Shown here piece by piece: positions 1-11,435 of a stretch of DNA of 64,000 nt. Source of the stretch: Apis mellifera (Eukaryota; Arthropoda; Insecta; Hymenoptera; Apidae). The stretch covers positions 14,446,330 through 14,510,329 of the forward strand of contig NC_037648.1 of assembly GCF_003254395.2 (NCBI RefSeq). The letters are read 5' to 3'. Below the pieces are notes generated by a model. The model was not told where the DNA came from. It made no database searches and was given only the letters and a program-made list of their open reading frames with translations. The position numbers and the translations under genes were made by a program. The number at the start of each line of letters is the position of its first letter. The stretch's first letter is position 1.

Positions 1-973
1 ATGGCCATATCCCAATGATGGACAAAAGACGTTTGTTCAATAGATAGGCAGGTTGTTCGAAGAAATCCATGTCGACTGTCGTCGCACTTCTTTCATTTCT
101 TTGACTCATAATCTCTAAGAGAAGTGAAGACTCAATCAATAAGAACTGCACAAAGAAAATCGACAAAGATTCGCTCGTTAAATCATTAATGGATCAATTA
201 ATTATTTAAACAGTCCATCGTTTTATAACTCATTAAATGCGATAGATTTTCGCGTTTTTTTAAGAAAGACTTCCCTCACTTTTTATTCTTTTAAGAATCA
301 GATATATTCGCAAAATGATTAAGTTAATTAAAGACGATTATCGCTCTTCTCTTTCTTTCTTTCTTTTCTTTTTTTTTTTTTTTTTTCAATCTATAGAAAA
401 CGTTTTGCTTAATAAGTGATAATAACGATCGATTGTTATTAAGCGATACGTTGTAAGTAAATTCTACAGAAAATTTTTCTTTGTAATAGAATGATTTTCA
501 TTTTAGAGTGAGATAATTCTTTCGAATGAAAGACACTTATATAATCTCGATATAGGCAAAGCTAAGAATATAACATACGAATTGCTAGTTTCATTTTTAT
601 GCAAGACTTTCTTTATTTGAAATACATTTTTATTTTTTTATTTAATCATATATACACATTTTTTTGCAATGATTAACTACAGCAGTCTATACTGTTATGT
701 TAATAAAACTATAATATTTATTATATTTCTTTCTTTTATTAGTTTTAACCATAGAGAAATCTGATCCAGAAATTAATATATTTCAAATTTTAATATTCTT
801 AAAATCACAGATCCTATATATATATATATGCATATATATGCATATATATGTATATGAAAAATTTAATAAAATAAATTTGGCATGGAATAAAGTTTTATTA
901 TATCAGATTCTTAAATTTTATTTATTTATTTTTTGTAATTTTATATTTTATAATTGTTTTTCTTTTTCTTCAG
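1..973. other. Upstream non-coding stretch before the odorant receptor
   Basis: No convincing exon is seen. The first ~200 bases are less AT-rich than the rest. There is a T-run near 361-386 and an alternating TA/GCATATAT tract at about 816-856. An open stretch at 742-813 reads in the receptor style (it contains EKSDPEIN), but it has no in-frame ATG after an upstream stop at 712-714. It runs straight into the TA tract. It may be the remains of the receptor's first exon. Confidence 0.4.
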
Positions 974-2663
974 CTTAGAGGATTATATAGTGTGTGGGGA
1001 GTTAATTATGATGCAGTCATTGAATGCATGCCACCAATCATATCAATTTTTCAAAGTGCGTCGATGTACTTCAACGGAATTTTTAATACAAAAAAGGTAT
1101 AAATATTTATTTTATCTTCTTCAATTTTCTGATAATTTCCGAAAATTTTAAAATTCGCAAATCAAAAAGAATAATTTCGGAATAAAGTTTTAGAATAAAT
1201 TTTTCTCTAATTTTTTATAAAACTATATTTTATTTTTTTTTTATTGTAGATTAAAAATATATTATTATTCATTAAAAATGACCATAAGTATTATATAAAT
1301 CGTCCAGAAAATATAATTCTTCAAAAATATGATTTGCAAGGAAAAAAAATTACATTTTATTATATTTGTAAGTGTATTAGATTTCAAAATGAAAAAGTTT
1401 CATTTCATAGATTTTTAAGACTGAAGAATTTTTCATCTCTATTTTAGTATATGTTTACACAACATTATTAGTTTACTTATTATTACCAACAATACCATTG
1501 ATAATTGATTTTATTACATCCTCTAATCATTCTCAAAAAAGAAACTTTCTATTTGAACTTGATTATGGTATGGACAAACAACAATATTTTTATTATATAT
1601 CTATACATTCGTACATTGGAACAGCTATAGTCGCGAATTTAATTGCTTCTTGTGATACTATGTATATGCTATATGCTCAACATGCCTATGCTTTATTTGC
1701 AATTGTAAGGTAAAGCTTATTTTTTTTATTAACCCAAATATTTCATGATATTTTATTTTAATAAAATTATTTCCTATTTTTTCTTAGTTATGAATTAAAA
1801 ACTATACATATTTTGAATACAAATAATTTGATAAATGTCACAGATCATCATTTACTCGAAAAATATAAAAATATTACATTATTATCAAAAGATGAGAAGA
1901 AAGTTTACAGAAAATTGTTCATTTGCATAAAAAATCATCAAAATGCAATAAAGTCAGTACTTGTTTTATCACATTAATACTCTTTTCTTTTATACAAAGT
2001 ATTAATACATTTCGTTTTTCATAGATATTCAAATCTTCTTGAATCACTATTTACTAAATCCATACTTGTTCAATTATTCTTTAATGTTCTTTGTCTTAGT
2101 ATTACAGGAGTTGAAGTAAGGATTCATATAATTAATTAAACAGCTTATTTTTGACTTAAGTATGTAAATACTTTTTTACTTTTAGACTGTAATAAAATTA
2201 GGTAATTTAAGTGAAATGATGAGATTTGGATCATTTACATTTGCACAAGCTGTTCACATATTTTTTCTTTGTCTTCCTGGGCAAAGATTATTGAATCATA
2301 GTGAAGAACTGCATGTTTCAGCGTAAGAATATTTTATATTTCATTATTTTTTTTTTATTTTTAGATTTTAATGAATTAATTATAGAATAATTAATTTAGG
2401 TGCGAAGTAACCTGGTATATTTTTCCTAAAAAATATCAGAATTTATATAAATTTTTACTTGCAAGATCTTTGATATTTAGTAAATTGACAGCTTTTAAAG
2501 TGACAACCTTGTCTATGCAAACATTTTTAGCAGTAAGAATCTTTTATTGTAATTTATCTGAAATAATGATAAAAATTAGTAGAAAATATTTTATTATTAC
2601 TTATTATTTTAGATTATTCAAACTGCAATGAGTTATTTTACTGTGTTGTTATCAACTACATGA
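974..2663 (+). CDS. Insect odorant receptor (7tm_6), N terminus not found, possibly a pseudogene
   Basis: This is an olfactory receptor subunit of the insect 7tm_6 family, which works at the dendrite membrane of sensory neurons with the Orco co-receptor. Exons are 974-1096, 1250-1367, 1448-1709, 1788-1952, 2025-2115, 2186-2322, 2400-2532 and 2613-2663, joining in frame to 359 residues. Family signs are the AQHAYALFAIVSYEL stretch at the exon 3/4 junction, an F-rich segment ending in CLPGQ, and the typical C-terminal segment SMQTFLAIIQTAMSYFTVLL. Bee receptors usually have about 380-400 residues and begin with ~40-60 residues holding TM1. The first exon here lacks a Met and starts at the TM2 region. 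The expected upstream exon seems eroded, with a TA microsatellite where TM1 should be. The rest of the frame is intact, so an unseen distant first exon cannot be excluded. No ligand can be inferred. Confidence 0.8.
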
Positions 2664-3073
2664 ATTTGAATGAATCATTAATATGTATCTTAGTTATATA
2701 TTCAATAGAAACTATTAATACAATTTTGCTCTTTAAACTTTTATTTACATTACATACTGTTATGTATGATATTTACTATAACATTTTGTTGAAAAAAAAT
2801 ATACTTAAATGTGTATAAATATATTTACATCAACGCGTATTAAATCGTAATACAAAATTTTTAACGTAATGTTATGTCATATTATATCTCAAAATACATT
2901 CCAATATAAATTTTTCTTTTTTTTTTTAATTGTAATTTGCAAGTTATGAAAAGTCATGAAAATCTGTGCAACAATGATCATGTAAAATATTAAAAACTAG
3001 AAAATCAAATTCAAAAATTTAATTAATTAAAGTATATTTTATATAATAAAATGATTACCATAGAAGATGATGT
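2664..3073. other. Convergent 3' intergenic spacer
   Basis: This AT-rich spacer lies between the stop codons of the odorant receptor (+) and Cbp80 (-). It should hold both 3' ends. A TTTATT near 2750 reads AATAAA on the minus strand and could serve Cbp80. No ORF or structured element was seen. Confidence 0.5.
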
Positions 3074-6000
3074 TTATGCTCGTAAAGAAACGAATTGATG
3101 GAAAACATCTAAGATATGAGGATCCAGATCTGGTGTAAAAAGTAAAGTCTCTAATGTTGATGAATATTTTTGAACTTGTTCATGATGCTATAAATAAAAA
3201 AAGATAAACAATAGTTAACATTAAATGCAAAAAAATATATCTTATTTATATCATTTCATTAGAGAACTTACAGTTAAAAACACTTGCTGTAATCTACCTA
3301 TGGTCCATTTGTACCAGTGAGTATTGTAGTCTATTCCATCAGTATCACATCGTCCAAGATGTTCCGAAAGAATCATTATAAAACGCTGAACCAATGAATA
3401 ATTAATTTAATGTTTCTATCATTACTATATAATAACAATAGTAATATAATTATTTATACCTGAAAAATGATAAGGAACAAATTTTTCTGATCTGCTTGTG
3501 CTGTTTCCAACTTTTCTTCCATTCTTTCCACTACATCTTCTGATGGTTTTTCCCTATTTCTATCTTTGTTATTGTCTTCATCCTCTGATGATGAACCTGA
3601 TCTACTTTCTGCTCTTCTCAATTTCTCACGAGCTTCCGCTAATTCTGTGCTTAATTTTGTTACATGTTTGTTCTTTTTTCGAATTGTTAAGTGAAGAATT
3701 TCCCAAATATATAATCTTGAAAAAAAGAATTATAAATTTATTAAATATATATCAATATTTACTAATTCAGTATTGTAATAAAACTATATATACTTGGTAA
3801 ATTCTGACACCATCTCTTTAGAAAATATCCAATTGGCAATGGCACTGCATTCGATTATTCCAGTTTTCAAAAATTTATCAGTTAAAACCACCATCATTTG
3901 ATAATGATTCTTCCATAATGCATACATATTTCTCAAAATACATATTTGAGCTTCTTCAGTTTCTGCAAGAACCTAAATATAAAAAAAAAAAAAATTTATT
4001 ATATACAGCAATTAATTCAGTTAAATTATAAATAATTTCCGTTTAAAATCTTACTTGAAAAACATAATGAAATTTTCCTATTGCAGCAAAACTGTGGCTA
4101 AAACTTTTCGAACCTAAATTTAATAATGTCTGTACAAAAACATCGATCTTTAAAGGATTGAAATTATTTGTTTCTTCATTTTCTCTAGGACCTGGTAATG
4201 TATTTAACACATTAAGTACTTCTTCCGGTGTACATTTACGTCTAATCGAAACAACTAATTCATGAGCTGCTGCTGTACCTGGAAGTGAACCTAAAAAATA
4301 ATTTTTTTTAAATAAATTTTATTTAAAATTTCTGAATAATAAAAAAAAAATGTTGAACTTACTGGCACCTTCAGAAGTATATTTATAAATAGGTTCTGGA
4401 GGTGCAGGAATTAATTCAGCATATGATTCAGGCATCATATCTCGTATTCTTTGGTAATATGATAATCTAAGCATAAATTATAAATTATAAATTTATTTAT
4501 CATTAAATAGTCATAAATCTAATTATCATTACAAATAATTAAATATATGTACCGTAAAGCTTTTAATAATACTTCTCGAATAAATTTTGGTCGTGGATGC
4601 TCTGGATCACGTTGTAAACAAGAATCCCAATCTTCCCAAGACCAACGAAACTGAAAATTGCTTAAATGATATGCAAACCACCATACAAAACGATCAAAAG
4701 CAGTTGCAGCCATACTATCTATGCGACGGAATAAAATTTCTGTTGCTTGAGCCAAAACCTATATTAATGTAGGTAAATAAACTAATTAATAAATATTTTT
4801 AGTTTTATTTATATTATAATTTTGAATTATATTTTTACCTGTGGCATTGTTGATGGTTGTAATTTACAAAGTTCAATCAAAATTGATCCATAGCATATTT
4901 CTAAATGCTTTGGTGCTGGTAATCTAAATAATTCACCAAATATTACTTCAACAATGCAATAATCTAATGGTATTTTTGCTTTATATGGAAAATTCAATAA
5001 TTGAGCTGCACTGTAAATTATTATATATGAATTTTTAATTATACAATTGAAATACTACAATAGAATAAATAAAAAATAAAATATATACCAATCTTTTCTT
5101 TCAAAAAAATAGTTATTGATAATTTGTCTTAAATGTTCTTCTATAAGAAAACGTTCTATAGCATGACTTCCAGGTAATAATGGTCCTTCAGCTGGACAAT
5201 CTGTATAATCAAACATGCGAAATACTACTGTAGGTAATGGATAAGAATAAGATTCATGATGTGGTGGTGGCATTATAGTAGGTAAATTATGCTGTAATGC
5301 TTCACACAAAATTGAATCAAATGCTAGATATGGTCTAGGAATATGTTTCTCTGCCCAATTGTCCTGTCTAAGTTTTCTCACTTGAGCCCATAAACAATCT
5401 AAATATTCTTCTTGAGGATGAGGTGTATCACTTGACCAAACTCTTAAAGCTGGTTGATGTTTTTTATTTCTTTTGTTTAAAAATATCTCTATTGTCACCA
5501 TTAAATGATCTAACTCTTGTTCTTTTTTTTCATATAATTCTCTTCCTACCCAAGGTAATGTTGATAATACAGCATAGACGTACCTAATATAAATGATAAT
5601 AAAAAAATATTTTTTTTTATTTATTGAAATCATTCATAAAATCATATAAAATAGTTTTATTTACATACCAATCACGTCTTACTTGAGGAACACCATCTTC
5701 ATTAGCAGTATCTAACATATTATCAAAGAGTTGCATTAAAGATCCACAAGATAAGACATGGCAGTTTACTAAATCAGCTAAAAATCTTAATGAATATCTA
5801 GCTACATCCCATTTACAAGCTTTCAATGCATCTTTAAAATTTTTCACCATATAATCAACAAATTCACCACCAAAATTAAAATTCTTTGCATTTAGTAATC
5901 CAACAAGTGTGGTATAAATTGTACATTTTTCTGGCATTCTAATTGCACATTCAGTTAGAATCCTAAGAATTTTGCTACGAAAGAGTCCAAGATCAGCTTC

Positions 6001-6285
6001 TAACACTGAAGCTAAACCTTCTAAGTTACTTTCTAAAGAAGATGTAGATTTTTCTCCTACTCTCAGAATAAGAGATTCAAGTCGGTCTTCAATTTCTTGA
6101 TTCTCTGATACTCTTCTACGTTTTTTATACGCTCGTTCTAAAAAAATTTGTATAGAAATGATATATTTTTTTATAATATAAAAAGAAAATTTTTTCAATG
6201 ATTATAATTTTTAATTTTTGAATTAATATAAAAAAATGAAATTACCATATCCATCTTCCTCTTCATGAACTCTTCTGCGACTCAT
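3074..6285 (-). CDS. Cbp80: Nuclear cap-binding protein subunit 1 (CBP80)
   Basis: This is the large scaffold subunit of the nuclear cap-binding complex. With CBP20 it binds the m7G cap and links transcripts to splicing, export, nonsense-mediated decay and small-RNA pathways. Exons on the minus strand are 6285-6246, 6137-5669, 5583-5089, 5010-4839, 4758-4553, 4466-4363, 4290-4055, 3972-3794, 3715-3460, 3385-3272 and 3187-3074. They sum to 2385 bases and 794 residues, close to the ~790 of animal CBP80. The protein starts MSRRRVHEEEDGY, followed by a basic KKRRR cluster like the bipartite nuclear signal of the family. The MIF4G-type helical region follows (EIEDRLESLILRVGEK, GEFVDYMV, ALRFLADLVNCHV), then the middle and C-terminal helical domains (HPQEEYLDCLWAQ, FERKD, FRWSWEDW, DPHILDVFHQF). 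The ATG at 6285 is preceded by AT-rich leader. The gene is divergent from Rpn1, with starts about 0.9 kb apart. Nothing looks broken. Confidence 0.97.
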
Positions 6286-7180
6286 TTTTAAAAAATTTAA
6301 TGTATTGTATTAATAAATCGCAACGTTTACAACCTAATATATTTTAACACAATTTGTCACGTCCACAAACGTATGACTCCACCAATAGTTTAGCCCGCCA
6401 CCGATAGATGTCTTTAATTTTCTCACAAGTTCATATAAATTTTAGAAACTAAATTTTATCCCATGTTCACAATAAAAATATTAAAATTATATTTACACGT
6501 TTATCACTAGCCTTTTTATTAATTTTTTGTTTTTTTTTTGTATTTTCTACATTTTTTATTTTTTTTTTTTACAATAAATATAAAATCATTAAAAAAAAAA
6601 AGAAATATTTATATTTCTATCATTGACAAATTTATTTAATGGTTTCGAAACCGCCTTTTTTTCGCGCTATTCTATCTTTTTTCAATTACACCAGATTCAA
6701 TTGTTTTTTTAAGTTAACACGATTACATTTCTATATATAAATTATCACAGTAAAATCATTTAATTATAAAATGCATCAATAAGTAACTTAACCTTATAAT
6801 TTTTTATAACCTATACATAACATAATTGTATATAATTATGAAGCAAAGCATCACACTTATTTATCAGTAATATATAAAAGTAATCTTTAACATTACTTAA
6901 AATATACATTGAACAAAAATAACATAGATTGTTACAATTTTTACATATTCGTAACGCTATGGTAAAAGCAAAATATCCACCTAGTGAACAAATTTGGAAC
7001 CTCAAACTAGGAAATGTAGAAACTAACGTTATATATGAATCTACTATACCTCTGATTCATGAGAAATAGCAGTGACTCGCAAATAAGTTTTACATTTATT
7101 CTAACCTAGATTGTAAGTAGATCGAAGGTAGAATTGAATTTTGTATTTTGCATTCATTTTATGCAATAATTCAAAACAAA
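6286..7180. promoter_or_regulatory. Bidirectional promoter region between Cbp80 and Rpn1
   Basis: This spacer separates two housekeeping genes transcribed away from each other, so it should hold both promoters. It has less AT-rich patches at 6350-6420 (with CGCCACCGATAGATG) and around 6640-6670. It also has poly-T runs near 6530-6570. No clear TATA box in proper position was identified, which fits broad housekeeping promoters. A small ORF at 6959-7069 (+) is listed separately. Confidence 0.4.
6959..7069 (+). other. Small ORF (36 codons) upstream of Rpn1
   Basis: An ATG-to-TAG frame of 36 residues begins MVKAKYPPSEQIWNLKL. It lies 112 bases before the Rpn1 start codon and is likely in or near its 5' leader. 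The residue mix looks more protein-like than the neighbouring AT-rich shadows, but one short frame is weak evidence. It could be an upstream ORF that tunes Rpn1 translation, or chance. Confidence 0.2.
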
Positions 7181-10100
7181 ATGCCTGAAAGCGTGAAAGT
7201 AGAATCAAAGACGAATAAGGAAGTCAGAAGTGGAAAAGAAGAAGATAAAAATGAATTGGTAAGTGCTATTTTTATTGAAAAATTATTTGAAAATATATAA
7301 TTTTATAAAAATACATAAAAATATAAAATAAAAAATTGTACTTATTTATGTTATAAATGTAAATAACATAAATAAAATATTAAATAAAAAATAATATTAA
7401 AAAAAATTTATATATAGACTTTAACATTATTTAATTTACATATTTTTTTAGTCTGAAGAAGATAAACTCTTGCAAGAGGAGTTAACTAACCTCGTCGAAC
7501 GCTTACAAGATCCCAATACAAATTTACATTATTTAGCTTTAGAATCTTTACGTAATCATATTCGTGCATCCACCACATCAATGACCAGTGTTCCAAAACC
7601 TCTTAAATTTATGAGACCTCATTATGATACTATGAAATCCATCTATGAAAAGATAATAGATGCAAAGTCTAAGGAATTATGTTCTGATGTTATTTCTGTT
7701 CTTGCTATGACAATGGGTGAAGGTAGAGAATGTCTTAAATATAGACTTACTGGATCTGCTTTAGCTATTGGAGAATGGGGACATGAATATGTTAGACATT
7801 TATCAGGAGAATTAGCAGGTGAATGGGATGAATTAACAGATGATGCAGAAGCTATTAGTAAGAAACTAATAGCTCTAGTACATGAAATTGTACCTTATAA
7901 TATGGCACATAATGCAGAAACTGAAGCCTGTGATTTATTGATGGAAATTGAAAGATTAGATTTATTGGAACAATATGTAGATGAAAGTGCATATCAAAGA
8001 GTTTGTTTATATTTAACAAGTTGTGTACCATATGTAGCAGATCCAGAAAATAGTACTCTACTTCACGCTGCTGCAAAATTATATAGAAAGTTTGGTCAGT
8101 ATCCTCAAGCTGTTAGATTGGCAATGCAATTAAATGATTTGCCACTTATTGAAGATATATTTACAAACTGTACTGATTTGTAAGTTAAATTATTGAAATT
8201 AATTTTATCTATCAAAATTTAAATTAATATAAAATATAATATAAAATAATATCTCATTTTTTAGGTCAATACAAAAACAATTAGCATTTATGCTAGGTAG
8301 ACAACAGATTTTTTTGGAACTTCCAGAATCTACTCCAGAATATGATGATTTGGTAGAAATCATGTCCAATTCATTATTAAATTATCATTTCCTCAATCTT
8401 GCTCGTGAATTGGATATAATGGAACCAAAAACACCAGAAGATGTATACAAATCACACTTAGAAAATTCTAGATCTCCATTTGGTGGTGGTCAAGTAGATT
8501 CAGCAAGACAAAATCTTGCTGCAAGTTTTGTTAATGGTTTCGTGAATGCAGCTTTTGGGCAAGACAAACTATTAGTTGAAGATGGAAACAAATGGTTGTA
8601 CAAAAACAAAGAACATGGAATGCTCAGTGCAACAGCATCTCTTGGTCTCGTTTTATTATGGGACGTCGATGGAGGCTTAACACCGATAGACAAATATCTT
8701 TATTCTTCTGAAGATTATATTAAATCTGGCGCTTTATTAGCTTGTGGTCTTGTTAATTGTCGCGTGAGGATTGAATGTGATCCTGCATTAGCTCTTTTAT
8801 CTGATTATGTGTTACACAGTAGTAACACAATGCGTATTGGTGCAATCGTTGGTCTTGGATTAGCATATGCAGGATCAAATCGAGAAGCTGTTTATGGTCT
8901 TTTAATTCCTGTACTTAGCGATCCTAAATCTAGCTGGGAAGTCATTGGTGTAGCAGGTCTTGCTTTAGGAATGGTTGCAGTAGGTTCTTGCAATGCTTAT
9001 GTTACAACAACAATAATGCATGCTCTTATGGAGAAATCGGAAGCAGATCTTAAAGATACCTACGCTCGATTTCTACCTTTAGGTCTCGGATTATGTTTCT
9101 TAGGCAAACAAGAAGCTGCAGAAGCTATAATAGCAGCCTTAGAAATAGTACCTGAACCTTTCAAATCAATGTCCACGACTTTAGTAGAAGTATGTGCATA
9201 TGCTGGTACTGGCAATGTCTTGAAAATTCAACATCTCTTGCACATTTGTTCTGAACATTACGAACCATCAAATGAAAAAGAAGACAAAAGCGATCGTAAG
9301 GATAAAGATAAGAAAGAAGAAAAAAAAGAAGATAAAACAAAAGATTTGAGTTCAAGACAGGCAATTGCTGTTCTTGGTATTGCTTTGATTGCAATGGGAG
9401 AAGAAATTGGTGCTGAAATGGCATACAGAACATTTGGTCATTTATTACGTTATTGTGAACCTGTTATTAGACGATCTGTTCCTCTTGCACTTGGACTTAT
9501 ATCAGTTTCCAATCCGAAACTGAATATACTTGATACATTATCCAAATTTTCTCATGATAGTGATCCAGAAGTAGCACATAATGCTATCTTTGCAATGGGT
9601 TTAGTTGGAGCTGGAACAAACAATGCAAGATTGGCAGCAATGTTAAGACAACTTGCTCAGTTTCACGCAAAAGATCCAAATAATTTGTTCATGGTTCGTA
9701 TTGCACAAGGTTTGACGCATCTTGGTAAAGGAACTTTAACTTTATCTCCATATCATAGTGATAGACAAGTATTAAGTCCTGTAGCTCTTGCTGGACTTTT
9801 AGCTACATTAATTGGTTTTCTCGATGTAAAAAACAGTAAGTATAAACTTTCTTTAAATATTATAATTATTTAAGATGTATTAAATTAATATGATTTTTAT
9901 TTTCAGTCATTTTAGGTCGATCTCATTATTTGTTGTACACATTAGCAGTTGCAATGCAACCAAGAATGTTAGTAACATTTGATGAAAAATTAAATCCTCT
10001 AGCTGTACCAGTAAGAGTTGGTCTTGCTGTAGATGTCGTAGGTCAAGCGGGAAAACCTAAAACTATTACTGGTTTTCAAACACACACAACTCCTGTTTTA

Positions 10101-10208
10101 TTAGCTTACGGTGAAAGAGCAGAACTTGCAACTGAAGAATATATTCCTTTAACACCAATTATGGAAGGTTTTGTAATTTTAAGGAAAAATCCGGACTTTA
10201 TACCTTAA
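7181..10208 (+). CDS. Rpn1: 26S proteasome regulatory subunit RPN1 / PSMD2
   Basis: This is the large base subunit of the 19S regulatory particle. It docks ubiquitin, UBL shuttle factors and Ubp6/USP14 at the mouth of the proteasome. Exons are 7181-7258, 7452-8179, 8265-9835 and 9907-10208, giving 892 residues (animal PSMD2 is ~900). The start MPESVKVESKTNK is followed by an acidic, charged tail and then the conserved EDKLLQEELTNLVERLQD. The central part has the repeated Gly/Ala-rich proteasome/cyclosome units, such as KSGALLACGLVNC, MRIGAIVGLGLAYAG, GVAGLALGMVAVG and AHNAIFAMGLVGAG. At about residues 605-645 there is a KEKE-type run of alternating Lys and acidic residues. The C terminus ends in the conserved GFVILRKNP plus DFIP. 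An AATAAA signal lies at about 10378-10387, roughly 170 bases after the stop. The gene is divergent from Cbp80 and convergent with the CACHD1-like gene. Confidence 0.97.
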
Positions 10209-11435
10209 TTATAAAATAATTAAGTGAAAAACATGCTTTATATAAACTAAATATAATGAAACTATTGCGTGTATACAGATTATCTTCTTGATATATAATT
10301 CGTGAATTAAACAATAGATCTAAACTAATTAAAACTATTATGGATTTATTTTTTACGAATCGCTGAAACATTTTAATAATAAATAAAATCAATAATTTTA
10401 CTAATTTTTTGTATTTTCATTTATTATAGTAATAAAATTACATTTTTTTAACAATTATATATTTTAATAATTAAAATACTGATCAACATGTAAAATATTC
10501 AAAAAGTAGTCATCATATATTCACGAGTTACAAAAATAGTAAAAATTTTTGTTTACTATACATATGAATTGGCAAGATGAAATAATAAGTAATCAGTCAC
10601 ATATTAAGTATGAAGTATATATGTGTGTGTGTATATATATAATATATATATATATATTATATATATATATCTAAAAAAATAATTTTTTGCCAAAAATTTG
10701 TGTCATTAATAAGCAATCATAAATTTTGTTCAAAAATACTATTATGTATGAAAATGTATATATGTATTTAATGATTACGCGAATTTATATTATTCAATAA
10801 ATTCTATTAAAAATCTTAAACTATATAGATTATATTACACAGTACAAAATTAATTTATGATGTTTTTTTTGTAAAAAATATATAATGAAAACAAATTATG
10901 GAATAAAATATCTTATTTAAGTTAAAATACATATATATATTTATTATATGTATTAATAATATGTGATATCTAAATTGCACAATTTGTTTTCAATTTTTTT
11001 AAAAAAATATATGATTATTTTAAGTAATACGAACACATTTACATTTGTTATATTGTTTTTAACTATAAAAATGTAAAAAAACGGTATTAAAACATTACCA
11101 TTGCGGTAAAAGTCAGTAATCATATTTAATTTCATTATTTATAATTAAGTATTTTTTAAAATTTTTCTTAATGAATTAATAATATTAATTTTTAAAGTAT
11201 TAATTAAAATAATAAAAAAATAATACTAAAAGACTCATAAGTCTATATCACTATATAAAGTGTTTCAAAATCACCGCCTGTCTACTTATACCATTTTGAA
11301 ACACTCATATCTTAAGAATAATTTTAATATCTAAAAAAATTCTTTAAAATTTTTATAAATTTTTTAAAAATTCTATCAAATTGAATTTTTTCTGTTGAGA
11401 AATGATAAAAATTTCTTCACAATTGTTTATTCTAA
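10209..11435. other. Convergent 3' spacer with TA/TG microsatellite
   Basis: This very AT-rich spacer lies between the stops of Rpn1 (+) and the CACHD1-like gene (-). It contains Rpn1 poly(A) signals near 10378-10387 and a compound TG/TA microsatellite at about 10620-10670. The remainder is low-complexity A/T sequence. Minus-strand ORFs here are short and Ile/Phe/Asn/Tyr-rich, as expected by chance. Confidence 0.6.
10620..10670. repeat. Compound (TG)n(TA)n microsatellite
   Basis: A TGTGTGTGTG run passes into alternating TA with single-base interruptions. It lies in the 3' spacer after Rpn1. Confidence 0.85.
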
